Source of the DNA: Flabesymbios commensalis
Lineage: Eukaryota; Annelida; Polychaeta; Terebellida; Flabelligeridae
Reading direction: 5' to 3'
Length of the DNA stretch: 64,000 bases
NCBI GenBank assembly: GCA_964017125.1
Contig: OZ024914.1
Location: 16,685,920 to 16,749,919 of the forward strand
Made by a program: the position numbers and the translations under genes. Of this stretch, positions 11,101 to 19,892 are shown one piece after another. The notes under the pieces were generated by a model. That model ran no database searches. It was not told the DNA's origin and saw only the letters and a list, made by a program, of their open reading frames with translations. Within the stretch, counting starts at the first letter, position 1. The number at the start of each line of letters is the position of its first letter.

Positions 11101-12777
11101 ACTGTTTAAAGTGTATCTAGCAAAAGAACACGTCTGTTGTAAAAATAGCAAAAATGTTTGACGAAGAGTGGATTAAATAGAACAAATTAAATTTGCACTG
11201 CTCCTTAGATAGAGTTCAAAATGTAAATTTGTAAACTGTATGTATTTTTCATCAAATGTGACATAATCTGACGATTTGAAATGATCAAGTTATACATGTT
11301 CAGAGTTTGTATATATACGTTATTTGTTAAATTTATTTTACGAAAACTATTCATAGCACAAATATATACGCAGTGGACAAAATATATACGCAGTGGGAAT
11401 ATCATTGGGAGCTAAGTAAAATAATAATAATAATAGTTTACCTCTATCAGCCAGAGATTGAAGACATTTAACCTCTCCATTATACGCAGCCAGATGTGCA
11501 GCAGTCTGACCATCTCTATCTTGCACATCTAATTCTCTGGAATAATCCATAAGTAGTTGCATTACCTGTAGATGTCCCCCTTGACATGCTTCATGTAAAG
11601 GCGTCCGTCCCGCATGACTCATCTGACATGGATCTGCTCCAGCCTGTACAAATGTAAGTAATTATGTGTTAATGTATCCCAGCAAACATAATACATTGAA
11701 ACAATTTTGGTTTAAGTAAATCGTTATGCTGTTTAACGTGACTTTTCGGCCATATGGCAAGTTCAAAAACACATCATATTTTGTGTCACAAAAGTATAGC
11801 GAAAAAGTCGAACTGATAACTGATGTTCGCAACAGAATCATTTGGATAAAAACTATTGATGATAAGATATGGTACTATTTGTACAGCGAGTTTCATGACA
11901 TGTTGCATCGCTGTGCTACAACGCAGTATAATGCATGTAAAAATTAAAAATGACTATAAGAAGTCTAAGTGCAACATCAGTAAAAAAATAAAAGGAGTTA
12001 TAAAGATTACACTCCTGCAGAAACTATAAAATGGTTTCTACAGGATCAAACAGTGAAGTATGCAATATCATATGTTGAAAATATATCCTTCTGACGACCA
12101 GTTTACAAAGGACGTGTCTCACAGTAGTAACAACACACCATAAGCATCCCGATAGTATCGGAGATGACTAATATTTATAACCCTTACAGCGCGGGGATCC
12201 ACTTTAGATGTCGTCTGTAGACGTTAGATTATGACGTCTAATGTCGATCCCCGGCGATTCCCCGCACTGTAAGAATTAAAATATTAGTAGATCCATACTA
12301 TAGGTATTCACAAGAAGCAGAAAGAGCTAACTGAGACATTTATGATGATTTCAAATTGAAAAAAACCTTTGGTCTCCATGGTTTATGTACAAATATTTCA
12401 GCGTTTTAACATTAACAGGGTTAACAATACGTAATAAATGAGAAATATATATGGATTACCTACCAAAAGAAGTTCTTCCACCACTGGATATTGGCCATAA
12501 CCACAGGCTAAATGTAAGGCACTGCGAGCTTGATATCGGGTCCTCCTATCTGGATCAATAACAGTCTTATCTAAAACTTCCCGAACTTTCGAAACATCCC
12601 CCTTTTCTGCAGCTTCTATCAGAACGGTGCCCGTAGAATTTGTAATACTCCGATCTGTATCAGAGTAAATGCTGGCATCATCATCTTCTTCCTGTAATTG
12701 TGCTACAGGTGTATCGCTCTTACATATTCTATCACTGGTCGGTTCGTCACTGCTGTATAGCAGTAAGTCTGTATTTC
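4941..12777 (-). CDS. Ankyrin-repeat protein gene, nine exons, 5' end missing
   Basis: Nine minus-strand exons join with every splice phase agreeing: 12777-12464, 11643-11442, 9779-9710, 9290-9196, 8747-8566, 7922-7850, 7453-7289, 7028-6887 and 5103-4941. They encode about 467 residues plus a stop. Residues 29-33 form an acidic run after a Ser/Thr-rich N-terminal part. About ten consecutive ankyrin repeats span roughly residues 50-375, with typical cores such as TPLHEACQGGHLQVMQLL and LPIHLAALHG. A basic Lys/Pro-rich tail follows and ends FGEYLDDDLSNLKFNLMT. No membrane segment, kinase, SOCS or death domain is visible, so it is probably a protein-binding scaffold. The first exon found starts in phase 1, so at least one upstream exon exists. 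I cannot name an orthologue. Confidence 0.85.
5163..5567. mobile_element. Inverted-repeat MITE in the last intron
   Basis: The ends TCAGCGCTCGACAC and TCAGGGTTTGACAC (read inward) are imperfect inverted repeats. Just inside each end lie repeated GGTCCGGTGGTCC and GGACCACCAG motifs in opposing orientation. It lies in the ankyrin gene, downstream of its donor at 6887. The copy is old and the target duplication is unclear. Confidence 0.45.
5568..6880 (-). other. Rest of the ankyrin intron upstream of the terminal exon
   Basis: AT-rich intron sequence. It includes a decayed CCCAGCAAAC-type MITE piece near 6745-6815 (TGTTGAATGCTGGCCC and AACAGCATTGAGTCAACG). No further exon is needed, because the flanking phases already agree. 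Confidence 0.5.
6887..7028 (-). CDS. Ankyrin gene exon, basic tail
   Basis: The acceptor is TTGTTTACAG and the donor GTAGGT; entry phase is 1 and exit phase 2. It encodes KNEVSCPQCVSTKNYQ and KLGKRPPPVVENVGRLSSK. The CPQC pair might be half of a metal site, but no second pair is visible. If the donor were not used, a TAG at 6883-6885 would end the protein two codons later. Confidence 0.72.
7289..7453 (-). CDS. Ankyrin gene exon with apparent GC donor
   Basis: The acceptor is TTCCAACAG. The exon encodes GNTPAHYAAQAGKGKSFNCL and GETVFETARRHGHPLLIEKA. The downstream boundary reads CAG|GCATGT, a GC-AG type intron. Without splicing the frame runs to a stop inside the intron. With splicing the phase (1) fits the next exon exactly. 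Confidence 0.8.
7633..7693. repeat. Intronic hairpin
   Basis: CCACTTGAGGTTGTG and its reverse complement CACAACCTCAAGTGG are separated by about 20 bases. The arms extend to a roughly 20-bp imperfect stem. It may be a tiny foldback element. Confidence 0.55.
7850..7922 (-). CDS. Ankyrin gene exon (73 bp)
   Basis: The acceptor is TGTTTACAG and the donor GTCAGT; entry phase is 0 and exit phase 1. It encodes AAHHGSVQAVHWLMTKG and ICINALD, which completes the repeat begun in the previous exon. Confidence 0.85.
8412..8532. mobile_element. Palindromic MITE, CCCAGCAAAC family
   Basis: It begins CCCAGCAAACAAAAGGC and ends GTGTTTGCTTGG, flanked by TA on both sides. It is inserted in an ankyrin-gene intron 30 bases beyond a donor site. 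Its central part carries GGGCCAACGTCGTAGATGG. Confidence 0.65.
8566..8747 (-). CDS. Ankyrin gene exon (182 bp)
   Basis: The acceptor is TTTCCCAG and the donor a consensus GTAAGT; entry phase is 1 and exit phase 0. It encodes LDCLICLVERDCDITLGD, GNLPFHHAAAHNHVDCMRFL and the start of the next repeat, ending KTSTHL. Confidence 0.88.
9196..9290 (-). CDS. Ankyrin gene exon (95 bp)
   Basis: The acceptor is CTTTTTCAG and the donor GTACAG; entry phase is 2 and exit phase 1. It encodes NIMEFLYDAGVDLECID and then SSGRLPIHLAALHG, finishing one repeat and opening the next. Confidence 0.85.
9710..9779 (-). CDS. Ankyrin gene exon (70 bp)
   Basis: The acceptor is ATACTTGCAG and the donor GTACAT; entry phase is 1 and exit phase 2. 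It encodes ANLVCEDRQRRHPSHLAAV, half an ankyrin repeat that reads on from the preceding exon without a gap. Confidence 0.82.
10571..10680. mobile_element. Palindromic MITE, CCCAGCAAAC family
   Basis: It begins CCCAGCAAACAATGAGG. The central phrase is ATGTTGGACCACCATC. It ends GCCTCATGCTTCTTGG, with TA on both sides. It lies in an ankyrin-gene intron. Confidence 0.65.
10725..10905. repeat. Nested hairpin plus MITE fragment
   Basis: GACAGTTTGCATGT meets ACATGCAAACTGTC near 10765 to form an almost loop-free cruciform. Outer arms TTGTCAAACTAGTACT and AGTACTAATTTGACAA extend it. A decayed MITE piece (GTTGGCGACGCTGGCCCAGC) follows at 10863-10900. Confidence 0.55.
11442..11643 (-). CDS. Ankyrin gene exon
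   Basis: The acceptor is TTGTACAG and the donor GTAAAC; entry phase is 0 and exit phase 1. It carries AGADPC, which completes the previous repeat, then the repeats GRTPLHEACQGGHLQ and GQTAAHLAAYNGEVKC. Confidence 0.88.
11725..12140 (-). mobile_element. Old Nimb-type LINE 3' fragment in intron
   Basis: Diverged sequence resembling the tail of the 57.5-63.3 kb LINE. It has TGACTTTTCGGCC near one end, a GCGAGTTTCATGACATGTTGC stretch of 3' UTR, and then CCTTCTGACG and ACGTGTCTCACAG from the end of ORF2, all in minus orientation. It lies in an ankyrin-gene intron. Divergence is higher than in any other copy here. Confidence 0.6.
12183..12273. repeat. Imperfect palindrome, GCGGGGATC type
   Basis: The outer arms CTTACAGCGCGGGGAT and ATTCCCCGCACTGTAAG enclose an inner dyad with TAGACGTTAGATTATGACGTCTA-like halves. 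A related half-copy lies near 4193-4225 (GTGCGGGGATCGACTTTAGAC), so this looks like a small repeat family. Confidence 0.55.
12464..12777 (-). CDS. Ankyrin gene, most 5' exon found
   Basis: The acceptor is TTTTAG before 12777 and the donor GTAGGT lies after 12464; entry phase is 1 and exit phase 0. It encodes a Ser/Asp/Glu-rich segment, then the first ankyrin repeat (VLIEAAEKGDVSKVREVL) and most of the second (SALHLACGYGQYPVVEELLL). Confidence 0.85.
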
Positions 12778-12804
12778 CTAAAACATAATTAAATAGGAAA
12801 TGGA

Positions 12805-13021
12805 GAAGTAAGTAAGTAAATACATTTCTTAACGTCTCTTTTCTGCCAGGATGGCCACTTAAGTGACAAAGCAGGGTAAAACAATGTTGCAACGCTCACG
12901 CTAAATCACAGTATAATGAATATTGAAATTAAATTACTAAAACAATATATGTGAAAAATGCAGTAGTAGTAGTTAATTATTGCTTTGTGTCACTTTTCGG
13001 CAGGAATGGTCATTTAAGTAC
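12805..13021 (-). repeat. Two short LINE/SINE 3'-end scraps
   Basis: At 12805-12865 GTAAGTAAGTAAAT leads into a decayed Nimb-type terminal hairpin (GCCAGGATGGCCACTTAAGTGAC). At 12962-13021 GTAGTAGTAG leads into TTTGTGTCACTTTTCGGC, the SINE-like family's 3' end. Both are severe 5' truncations. Confidence 0.6.
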
Positions 13022-13112
13022 GTAAGTAAGTAAAATGTCTGCTTTACTTCACTTTTCGGCCAGTATGGCCATTTAAGTGAAAAGTCCTAGTATTACAATA
13101 TCCCATATTGTA

Positions 13113-13467
13113 GTAGTAGTAAATCATTGCTTTACGTCACTTCCGGCACAAAAGCTCTTTTAAGTGACATTATAATACGATAAAAACGTTGTAGTCAATT
13201 GACGAGATGGATGATGTACAGATGATGATGTGAGGGTGGGGGTGATAGGGCATGGTGGGTTATTGAGAGCGTTTTCCTTCGCTCGCCCGATAAGGGGTTC
13301 TGAGCATGTCTAGGGGATATACCCCCAGACATGCCCAGATGGCCGGAGACTTGGGTTTCGCTGTGCAATTTAATGCTGAAACTCTGTGGCATTTTGCGCA
13401 GCCCCACTATCCTCGGGTCGGATAGTCCCCAGAGTAACAATAGGAAGGATCACTCCCTCTGGGTAAC
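13113..13467 (-). mobile_element. SINE-like element, 5'-truncated, with 12-bp TSD
   Basis: A 355-bp 3' portion of the 0.68-kb SINE-like family, flanked by TCCCATATTGTA at 13101-13112 and 13468-13479. It is inserted into the 3' UTR of the Nimb-type copy. The exact duplication and 5' truncation are typical of LINE-mediated retroposition. Confidence 0.85.
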
Positions 13468-13780
13468 TCCCATATTGTATAGTAAAAGTGGTAAAGAAAA
13501 GACAAAGCTAATAACAGCATTTTCGCACTGCAAAAAAAAATAGTTTAAGGCGTTTGATATGATAATATGATGATGCTCCTGGCACAGGGCCGTATCCATC
13601 CAGTGTTAGTGTTAGGTTTTAAGTTAGTCTCCTGCAGGCACACAGCTGAGGGGCTGTGGTCCTGCAGAAGAATAGCCAGGTCATTGTAATTTTACCTTAC
13701 CCCTCGACAGTTCCATTGTATTATATTAGCTTAAGGCTTACCCCATCATCGCTGCCGTCCTCATCATCTGCAGACTCTAC

Positions 13781-14431
13781 TAGTAGTAGTAGTAGTAAAT
13801 CATTGCTTTACGTCACTTTTCGGCACAAAAGGTCTTTTAAGTGACATATAATACGATAAAAACGTTGTAGTCAATTGATGAGATGAATGATGTACAGATA
13901 ATGATGTGAGGGTGGGGGTGATAGGGCATGGTGGGTTATTGAGAGCGTTTTCCTTCGCTCGCCCGATAAGGGGTTCTGGGCATGTCGGAGACTTGAGTTT
14001 CGCTGTACAATTTAATGATGAAACTCTGTGGCATTTCGCGCAGCTCCGCTATCCTCAGGTCGGATAGTCCCCAGAGTAACAATAGGAAGGATCACTCCCT
14101 CTGGGTAACTCCATTCATCCCACATTAGAGACCTAATGTCAAACACGCTATTGCCGGTTATTTAAGGCTACCACGGCCTACATCAGCGCCAGCACTGATG
14201 CGGGTGCTGCATTGGCTCCACTGTTGAGCGGAGGAACCAGGGTACGCCACTGGCAATCAGCCCGAAGATTATAGCCAGATACGAGGAGGCTGCAGCTGCC
14301 CTTGGATGATTGCTGTAGACCAGTGCTTCCGTACAATGCCGTAACAGCATCCAACAGACGAAACAGATCCCTAATGACCCTCCCCGGATGGGGGCGAAAA
14401 GTACTACTACTAGCAATCATCCCAGTACCCC
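13781..14431 (-). mobile_element. SINE-like element, near full length
   Basis: The copy runs from GGGGTACTGGGATGATTGC (at 14431, minus strand) to a (CTA)n tail. Imperfect flanks GCAGACTCTAC and GCAGACTAC suggest a short duplication. It interrupts the Nimb-type LINE between its ORF1 and ORF2 remnants and lacks a stretch of about 30 bp present in other copies. Confidence 0.8.
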
Positions 14432-15530
14432 GCAGACTACTACTTCCATAGCTTGGAATTGGTTGTAAGTGGAGACTGGGTTTTTCATTGCCTTCATTAG
14501 CCTGTCTGGTGGTTTTGGCTTGGATTTTATTTCAGGCTTTTGTTTCTCTGAGCTCTTTGCATCATCTTTTGATTTATTAGTAACTGTTTCAGATTTTTGA
14601 GTGCCTAGTCTATTTGCTTTTGTCTTATCAGCAGAGCCAGATTGTTTTGTGTTTGCTGCTGATGTGCTCACATGCTTTACAATTGGTTCTGCTGTTGTTG
14701 TAGCGACATTTGTTTTTTTTTTGTATTACAGGTTGTTTTTGTATCTGGGGGTTTGCTAACGTTACATCACTAACAGGTGCACCCGTCGCAGGCATGATCA
14801 CTATGGGATCAGTCTGGCAACCAACAGACACAACCTTCCGCGCAGCAACACTAGCAAATGACCTTGTTGGTATGTTGTTCTTCCCCTCAACTATTTTCCT
14901 GGCTTCTGGGAAGGTGATATTCTGCTCGGTACGAACTTTCTGGATCTCCTTCTCCTTCTGCCATACAGGGCAATCTTTCGAAAAAGCAGTGTGTTTCTCA
15001 CTACAGCTTACAAATTTGACAGGGTTGTGTCATTGTGGTCTGGCTGACGACATAGAACGCAGACTTCATCCCTCTTTGCAATTTTCCCTGTGATGTCCAA
15101 AGCGCTGACACTTGAAACATCTCAAAGGCTGAGGCACGTATAGCTGGACTTTGACCCTTTCAAAACCCATCTTCATGGTTTCTGGTGGAGCTGGAAACCT
15201 GAAGGTAATGATGGCCGTATTCAATTTGACTATTTTTCCATCCACTTTCTTGGTTAGTATGCGTGCCTCTTTTGCTCCGGCATGACCGAGCTGAGCAATG
15301 ATCTCCTCATTGGTTGTGTTCCTCAACTCAGGTGTCCGGATTACACCCTTCGAGGTGTTTAGTGTCCTATGCGGGGAAACTTTGATGGGTTTCCCCGCAA
15401 GCTCTGTAGCTTTTTGAAGGTTGGTGGAATGAGATCCACGGTCAACCTTAATTAAGAGGTCACCGGATCTCAGCCACTTGATGGATCTCGGCTCTCCTGC
15501 CAAACCTTCGATGCCCTTTTGTATGCCAAA
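14417..15530 (-). pseudogene. LINE ORF1 (CCHC gag-like) remnant
   Basis: An open stretch at 15503-15066 aligns with residues about 80-230 of the ORF1 at 58036. It shares SPHRTLNTSKGVIRT and the zinc-knuckle core LRCFKCQRFGHHRENC. The frame then breaks. A later stretch (14831-14628) keeps VGCQTDPIVI, and 14671-14432 keeps the Lys/Ser-rich C-terminal linker. ORF1 proteins of this type bind the element's RNA. The copy has lost its N-terminus to 5' truncation and has at least two frame breaks, so it is inactive. Confidence 0.75.
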
Positions 15531-16320
15531 GTAAAATAAAGTAAAATATATGCTTTACTTCACTTTTCGGCCAGTATGGCCATTTAAGTGAAAAGTCCTA
15601 GTATTACAATATCCCAGATTGTATAGTAAAAGTGGTAAAGAAAAGACAAAGCTAATAACAGCATTTTAGCACTAAAATATTTAATTTAAAACGTTTGATA
15701 TGATAATATGATGATGCTCCTGGTACCTATATGTAACGAGTTTGATGACATTATGTAGCACCTGCACTACAACACAGTAAATGAGTATAGCAGTAGTTAA
15801 ATAAAATAAAATTACTGTATGTATGTACTGTATGTATATAAATTGAAACAAAAATGAATATATATACGAAACATTGAACAGAGAAACCACTAAACAAATT
15901 ATTACAATCCTGGTAAATCAATCAATGACGATACACTATTATACTTCAAACAATTCTGCATATGTACAAAGTATGTGCTGGACGATCAATCCGGGGGCGA
16001 CATCCCAGAGAAATCATCCAGCACAGATCAAAGAACCCACTGTACAATGAAAAAATATATAGAAATATAGAAATATGAATATATAAATAATATAAAATAA
16101 TTTGAACTGAAAACTATTGGGAAATAAACATAACAACCTCGGTGAAAAACCCTGGACCACCAGAAAGCAAACACAAAAAAACACATGAGAAAGAAACTTC
16201 ACGACACAAAAAATAGATAAACCCCGGTTCGATGAAAACTGCAGAAAGGCAAAAACGTCCGGGTGTGCTTGGCCTTCTATGAAGTTGCCCAGGGGGGACC
16301 ACGCGGAGGTGACACCCATC
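15531..16320 (-). mobile_element. ORF-less Nimb-type element (5' UTR joined to 3' UTR)
   Basis: From 16320 on the minus strand it begins with the LINE 5' end (GGTGTCACCTCCGCGTGG, then AGGCCAAGCACACCC). About 450 bp of non-coding sequence follow, then the standard 3' UTR and terminal hairpin at 15535-15600. No ORF remains. The architecture matches the 688-bp element at 40954, so it looks like a non-autonomous derivative. I could not find target duplications here. Confidence 0.65.
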
Positions 16321-16646
16321 CTACAATCGGTACCGACTTCAGTGTGGGATTTTCAAAGAAGACAAATAAACATAAAATCACATTGCTTGAATGTCCACAT
16401 GTAACACCACAGATGCTGAAGGATTCGCAGGGATTTATAGGCAGATCACAGATCTACATTATTCCTAAATCACTGAAAGCAAATGCTAGTAGACAGGTGA
16501 ACAGAATTATTGCAGATTGTGTGAAATGTGAATATATAAATCATGCAGTGAACTGTAGCATGGTTGGGATTGCTGCCAATGACAACATTCAAGGTTGTTC
16601 AAGGAGCACCGGCAGGTATTCTTGCACAATTTTATACATGTCGTGA
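16320..16646 (+). other. Open frame of unknown nature
   Basis: The frame stays open for about 105 codons after the LINE boundary at 16320. It reads GTDFSVGFSKKTNKHKI, then PKSLKANASRQVNRIIADCV and HAVNCSMVGIAANDN. The composition is protein-like and a possible donor CAG|GTATTC lies at 16613. I recognise no family. It could be an exon of a host gene or coding debris from another element. Its only Met codon lies inside the neighbouring LINE, so the start is not real. Confidence 0.35.
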
Positions 16647-16649
16647 AAG

Positions 16650-17246
16650 CCCGGGAGTAGAAGCAACATTAATTTGTGTGCCGTGAGCCTACTAGTACGT
16701 TGCGTAATCAGGTAATACACCGCTAATTGTCGATAATGATTAAGGTGTCAGGGCATCGAATGTTCAGTTCACCAGCTGCACAGTAAATATTATTGTTAAA
16801 CTCTGTAACATCTTTAATATCCACAAAAACGCACACTTTTTATGTTGAGACTACACACGTAATTGGTTTTATATATTAAATGTTTCATTATTATGCAGTT
16901 AACTTTGAAAAATGGAAGTGGACCACCTGTGGTACAAGCAAGTTTAATTAATCATTGATCTAACTGTTGGCTGAACTCGTCCCTCCATGGACTGTTGCAA
17001 ATACTCACTGGAAAAACGGGTAGTTATTTGATTTGTACCGTTTTTCTATTGTTTTAATATTTGAGGATTTGGCTCTATTAAAATCCACATTTTCAACATT
17101 AGCATAAGAATTTTTCACATAAAAAACTACAAGAAGTGACCAATTTCAAAAGTTTGGAAAATGAACGTGTAATTCAGAAGAGGATTCATTTCACTGCTGA
17201 TTTCTTACTTAAATTACTTTCAGCACGACGTGGCAATATCGATCCT
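16650..17246. other. Unassigned
   Basis: About 600 bp without a recognisable gene or repeat. A possible acceptor TTACTTTCAG lies at 17213-17222, directly before the LINE tail at 17247. Confidence 0.4.
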
Positions 17247-17460
17247 AGTAAGTAAAATGTCTTCTTTACTTCACTTTTCGGCCAGTATGGCCATTTAGGT
17301 GAAAATTCCAAGTATTATAATATCCTATATTATATAGTAGAAGTGGTAAAGAGAGTAAGTAAGTTTAATGAGTATAAAAATGTCAGTATAAATAATGTGA
17401 AATATGAAGGGATTATAAAATGAACGACTTATCAAGTAACTATATCGATGCTAAACCGTT
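17247..17460 (-). mobile_element. Nimb-type LINE 3' UTR
   Basis: GTAAGTAAAATG and the terminal hairpin (CACTTTTCGGCCAGTATGGCC) lead into about 200 bp of 3' UTR, ending near ACGACTTATCAAGTAACTATATC. It is in minus orientation. The matching 5' end of the family lies at 18060-18195 in the same orientation, so both may belong to one short derivative. Confidence 0.75.
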
Positions 17461-17701
17461 ACCGATGGTAACTTTATTCAATGTGCCAAAAAAACTTATC
17501 AAGTTATTTGAAATGAGTCTACTCTTTTGAACAATAATTTACTATAGAGTTTTTTTATCGTAATTTTTAACTTTTTTTACCAACACGTTTCTTCAAAATA
17601 ATACATTATTATAGTACTATAGTCTTATAATTAAATATTCATGCATACATTAGAAAAGAAGTGAATTGACATTTTAAATTTATGCAATGATTGTTTTTCA
17701 G

Positions 17702-17854
17702 AATGTTTGGTCAGACACATTTTCGCAAGATGTGCAATACGATTGCCATGAATTCATCCATACATTTCTTGACCACTTACTAGAATCTAGCCTGCTGACA
17801 CCAATTCAAGTATTTTATCGAAACCATTGCCAGGGAATTCTATGCAAACAAAGC
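17702..17854 (+). CDS. Single exon of a ubiquitin-specific protease-like protein
   Basis: A 153-bp exon-like segment, phase 0 at both sides, bounded by acceptor TTGTTTTTCAG and donor GTGAGT. It encodes WSDTFSQDVQYDCHEFIHTF followed by LDHLLESS and a VFYRN..QGILCKQS stretch. The QYDCHEF core matches the QQDAHEF box of peptidase C19 (USP) domains, and the later hydrophobic stretch and Cys fit the USP fingers region. Neither the Cys box nor the His box of the catalytic domain was found nearby. It is therefore an isolated exon, a gene remnant or a segment carried by a repeat. LINE end sequences lie on both sides on the opposite strand. Confidence 0.5.
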
Positions 17855-18059
17855 GTGAGTGTTTCATTTTTATAAACGTCATACTAGTAGATCTAACTCA
17901 ATTAAGCTGCTTAATTAGTAGTGTATGTTCAAATAATTATTGATAGAAAGATTGTAACCTTTTCGGTAATATTGTAATATAAAAAGCTGACACAGGAAAC
18001 TATAATGACTTATATCATAACGTTACTTACTGGACAAATGTCGGAGTTTAGTAGTTTCA

Positions 18060-18195
18060 TCAATGATTATTTCTGATAACGCTCTAATAACAAAACATTA
18101 GTAAAACGTTTGGGTGTGCTTAGCCTTCTGTGAAGTTGCCCAGGACAGGGGGTGGGGGTGTACCACGAGGAGGTGACACCCATCCCCCGATTACA
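18060..18195 (-). mobile_element. Nimb-type LINE 5' end
   Basis: Read on the minus strand, it starts at a (G)n run, then GGTGTCACCTCCTCGTGG and AGGCTAAGCACACCC, the same 5' start as at 57498, 41641 and 16320. A GC-rich CCACCCCCTGTCC insert is unique to this copy. A lone 5' end is unusual for LINEs, which normally lose their 5' ends. Confidence 0.65.
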
Positions 18196-18206
18196 GTATA
18201 GTGTAG

Positions 18207-18290
18207 TGCCATGTTGCCTATTGCGAACGCCACGTTGCACTACATGAGCGCCATGTTGCCCTTCATGTGCGCCATGTTGTTCTCCTAATA
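18207..18290. repeat. Short tandem repeat, GCCATGTTGC unit
   Basis: Four imperfect units of about 21-24 bp, each starting GCCATGTTGC or GCCACGTTGC, are followed by a variable CACTACATGAGC-like part. Confidence 0.6.
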
Positions 18291-18299
18291 TTCAGACAC

Positions 18300-19208
18300 T
18301 GAAGTGCCTCTTTGAACTGTTGGTCCATTATAATCAATCCACCATTGTGACAGTGGGGAATACCTCAGTCACGAGGTTCGTGCGCTCACACCTACGATAG
18401 GCGAGTAATTCGGGCTATTTTGTCACTATAATTTAAATTACTGAACCAACTAATTGTTCAAAATAATGTATTTTTTTATGTTTATGCTAAATACATACAT
18501 TAACTAGGACCAAAGGCCTCATGTAGCTGGGGCAAAGGGAAATACTACAAATTGTTCACTTATAAGGGTGTGTCATTCAGAATGGCATACTCGCTCATAA
18601 CGGCATGCCCTTATATCCGTATTAAATCTGTGATTTGATAAAATTGTGATGTTTTACTGTTGATCGCAACACACGCCATGCAACGGCGACAACAGTGAAT
18701 GAACGAGGAATGTTGTGTGCTTATTTTATCTATATCAAGACTGATATCAATGGATAATTAAATGATGCTCATCCTCTTGTCACAGCTTCACCTTGGGGTT
18801 GGAAATGTCCCAATTTTAAGTTTGTCATGTCGGACCGGCAACAAATTAAATTTGGCTATTTATCATAGAGCAGAATTAAATCTCCAATTCTAGTGTAGGC
18901 CTACTGCATCAGCACGGGTCGACTGTTACACAGTATGTGTTTTAGGCCTAACTTCATTGCCTAGGTAGAGGCTAGGTATGCCAGCATCACATCAAAATAT
19001 CAGATTTGTCCATTATGCATATAATTTTTAAATGAATGGCTAGACTACAATGAGCAGAAAATTATACCTCACAGTTATCAAGTTAGCATGCCAAGGGGTG
19101 GCATGTCTTGAACATCATTTTTTGCAGATATGGGATACTTTGCTATGAGATTATATCATTCATACATATCACTATATTAACCATAAACAGAATTTAGATA
19201 TAGGCCTA
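18300..19208. other. Unassigned
   Basis: No gene recognised. It contains three TAGGCCTA octamers (18896, 18943, 19201) and no clear repeat ends. Confidence 0.45.
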
Positions 19209-19890
19209 TGGGTAGGGGACGTTGGGGCACCTTGAGACGGATTGATTCAACCTCCCAAGCATATATTTAATTTTTGAAATAAAATATTTTTACGACAAAT
19301 ATGGATACACGTTGAGACACCACCTGGGGTAACTTGAGACACCATATTAGGTACCTGAAGACAACATGGATATAGCTAAAATCAAGATTTGAATACTACA
19401 TATACCTGTGGCTAAAGCGTGCAGTTGGCTAATGCTAGATGTTGCAGTAACAATATGTGCCTGAAAAAGGTGGGGGCACCTTGAAACACTTTCGGGGCAC
19501 CTTCACTGAGATAGACTCGTGGCACCTTAAGACAGTTTTGGGGCACATTGAGACACCCTGACTGACCTCATATCTGATATTATTCATAGTTTTTGTGTGC
19601 GGTATATTCGAAGCAAAACCATTATACATAAGTGATAAAGTGATAGCACAAGTGTAGATACCACCAAATTCATAGGGAAATCAAGTATTACGTGATCTAT
19701 AGACACATATATTGATCATCCTAAAAAAGTAATTTTCATGTAAAAAATGGACCTAAGCTTAAACAGGGTGGAAAATGGAAATTGGTTAGTTTTGGTACCA
19801 TTGACCAGCTGGCGAACAAATCGCAATATAATTTCTGTCAAACAGGCCTGTCTCAATGTTCCCGAAGTCCCAAGGTGCCCCAGTCTCCCA
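19209..19890. mobile_element. Non-autonomous DNA element rich in GGGGCACCTTGAGAC motifs
   Basis: The ends TGGGTAGGGGACG and TGGGAGACTGGGG (read inward) are imperfect inverted repeats bounded by TA. The terminal motif GGGGCACCTTGAGAC recurs inside in direct orientation about six times (near 19235, 19312, 19335, 19470, 19490, 19510, 19540) and again inverted at the right end. No transposase is present. The element is old. Confidence 0.55.
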
Positions 19891-19892
19891 TA

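Larger units (their letters stand above)
13022..15530 (-). mobile_element. Internally deleted Nimb-type LINE carrying two SINE-like insertions
   Basis: Minus-strand order from 15530: a 5'-truncated ORF1, the first codons of ORF2 endonuclease, then an abrupt jump near 13585 into the 3' UTR and the GTAAGTAAG tail at 13022. Nearly all of ORF2 is missing. Two SINE-like insertions (13113-13467 and 13781-14431) account for the rest. ORF1 differs clearly from the 58 kb copy, so this is an older subfamily. Junction microhomology CCTGGCAC/AGGG is all that marks the deletion. Confidence 0.75.

Noticed and set aside
4941-12777. The ankyrin gene as a TRPA1-type channel or as ANKRD42
   Set aside because: No membrane segments or ion-channel domain follow the repeats, and the C-terminal tail does not resemble the coiled-coil end of ANKRD42. 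The gene was left unnamed.
14178-14420. Open frames of 77-80 codons recurring in every SINE-like copy (14.2, 30.3, 49.5, 55.3 kb)
   Set aside because: They occur in several overlapping frames of the same repeat, differ by frame breaks among copies, and have no recognisable domain. They are by-products of a GC-richer repeat.
13022-16320. A single LINE copy spanning the whole region
   Set aside because: A second complete 3' UTR and hairpin lie at 15535-15600, inside the supposed copy, and the sequence beyond does not continue ORF1. Two separate elements fit better.
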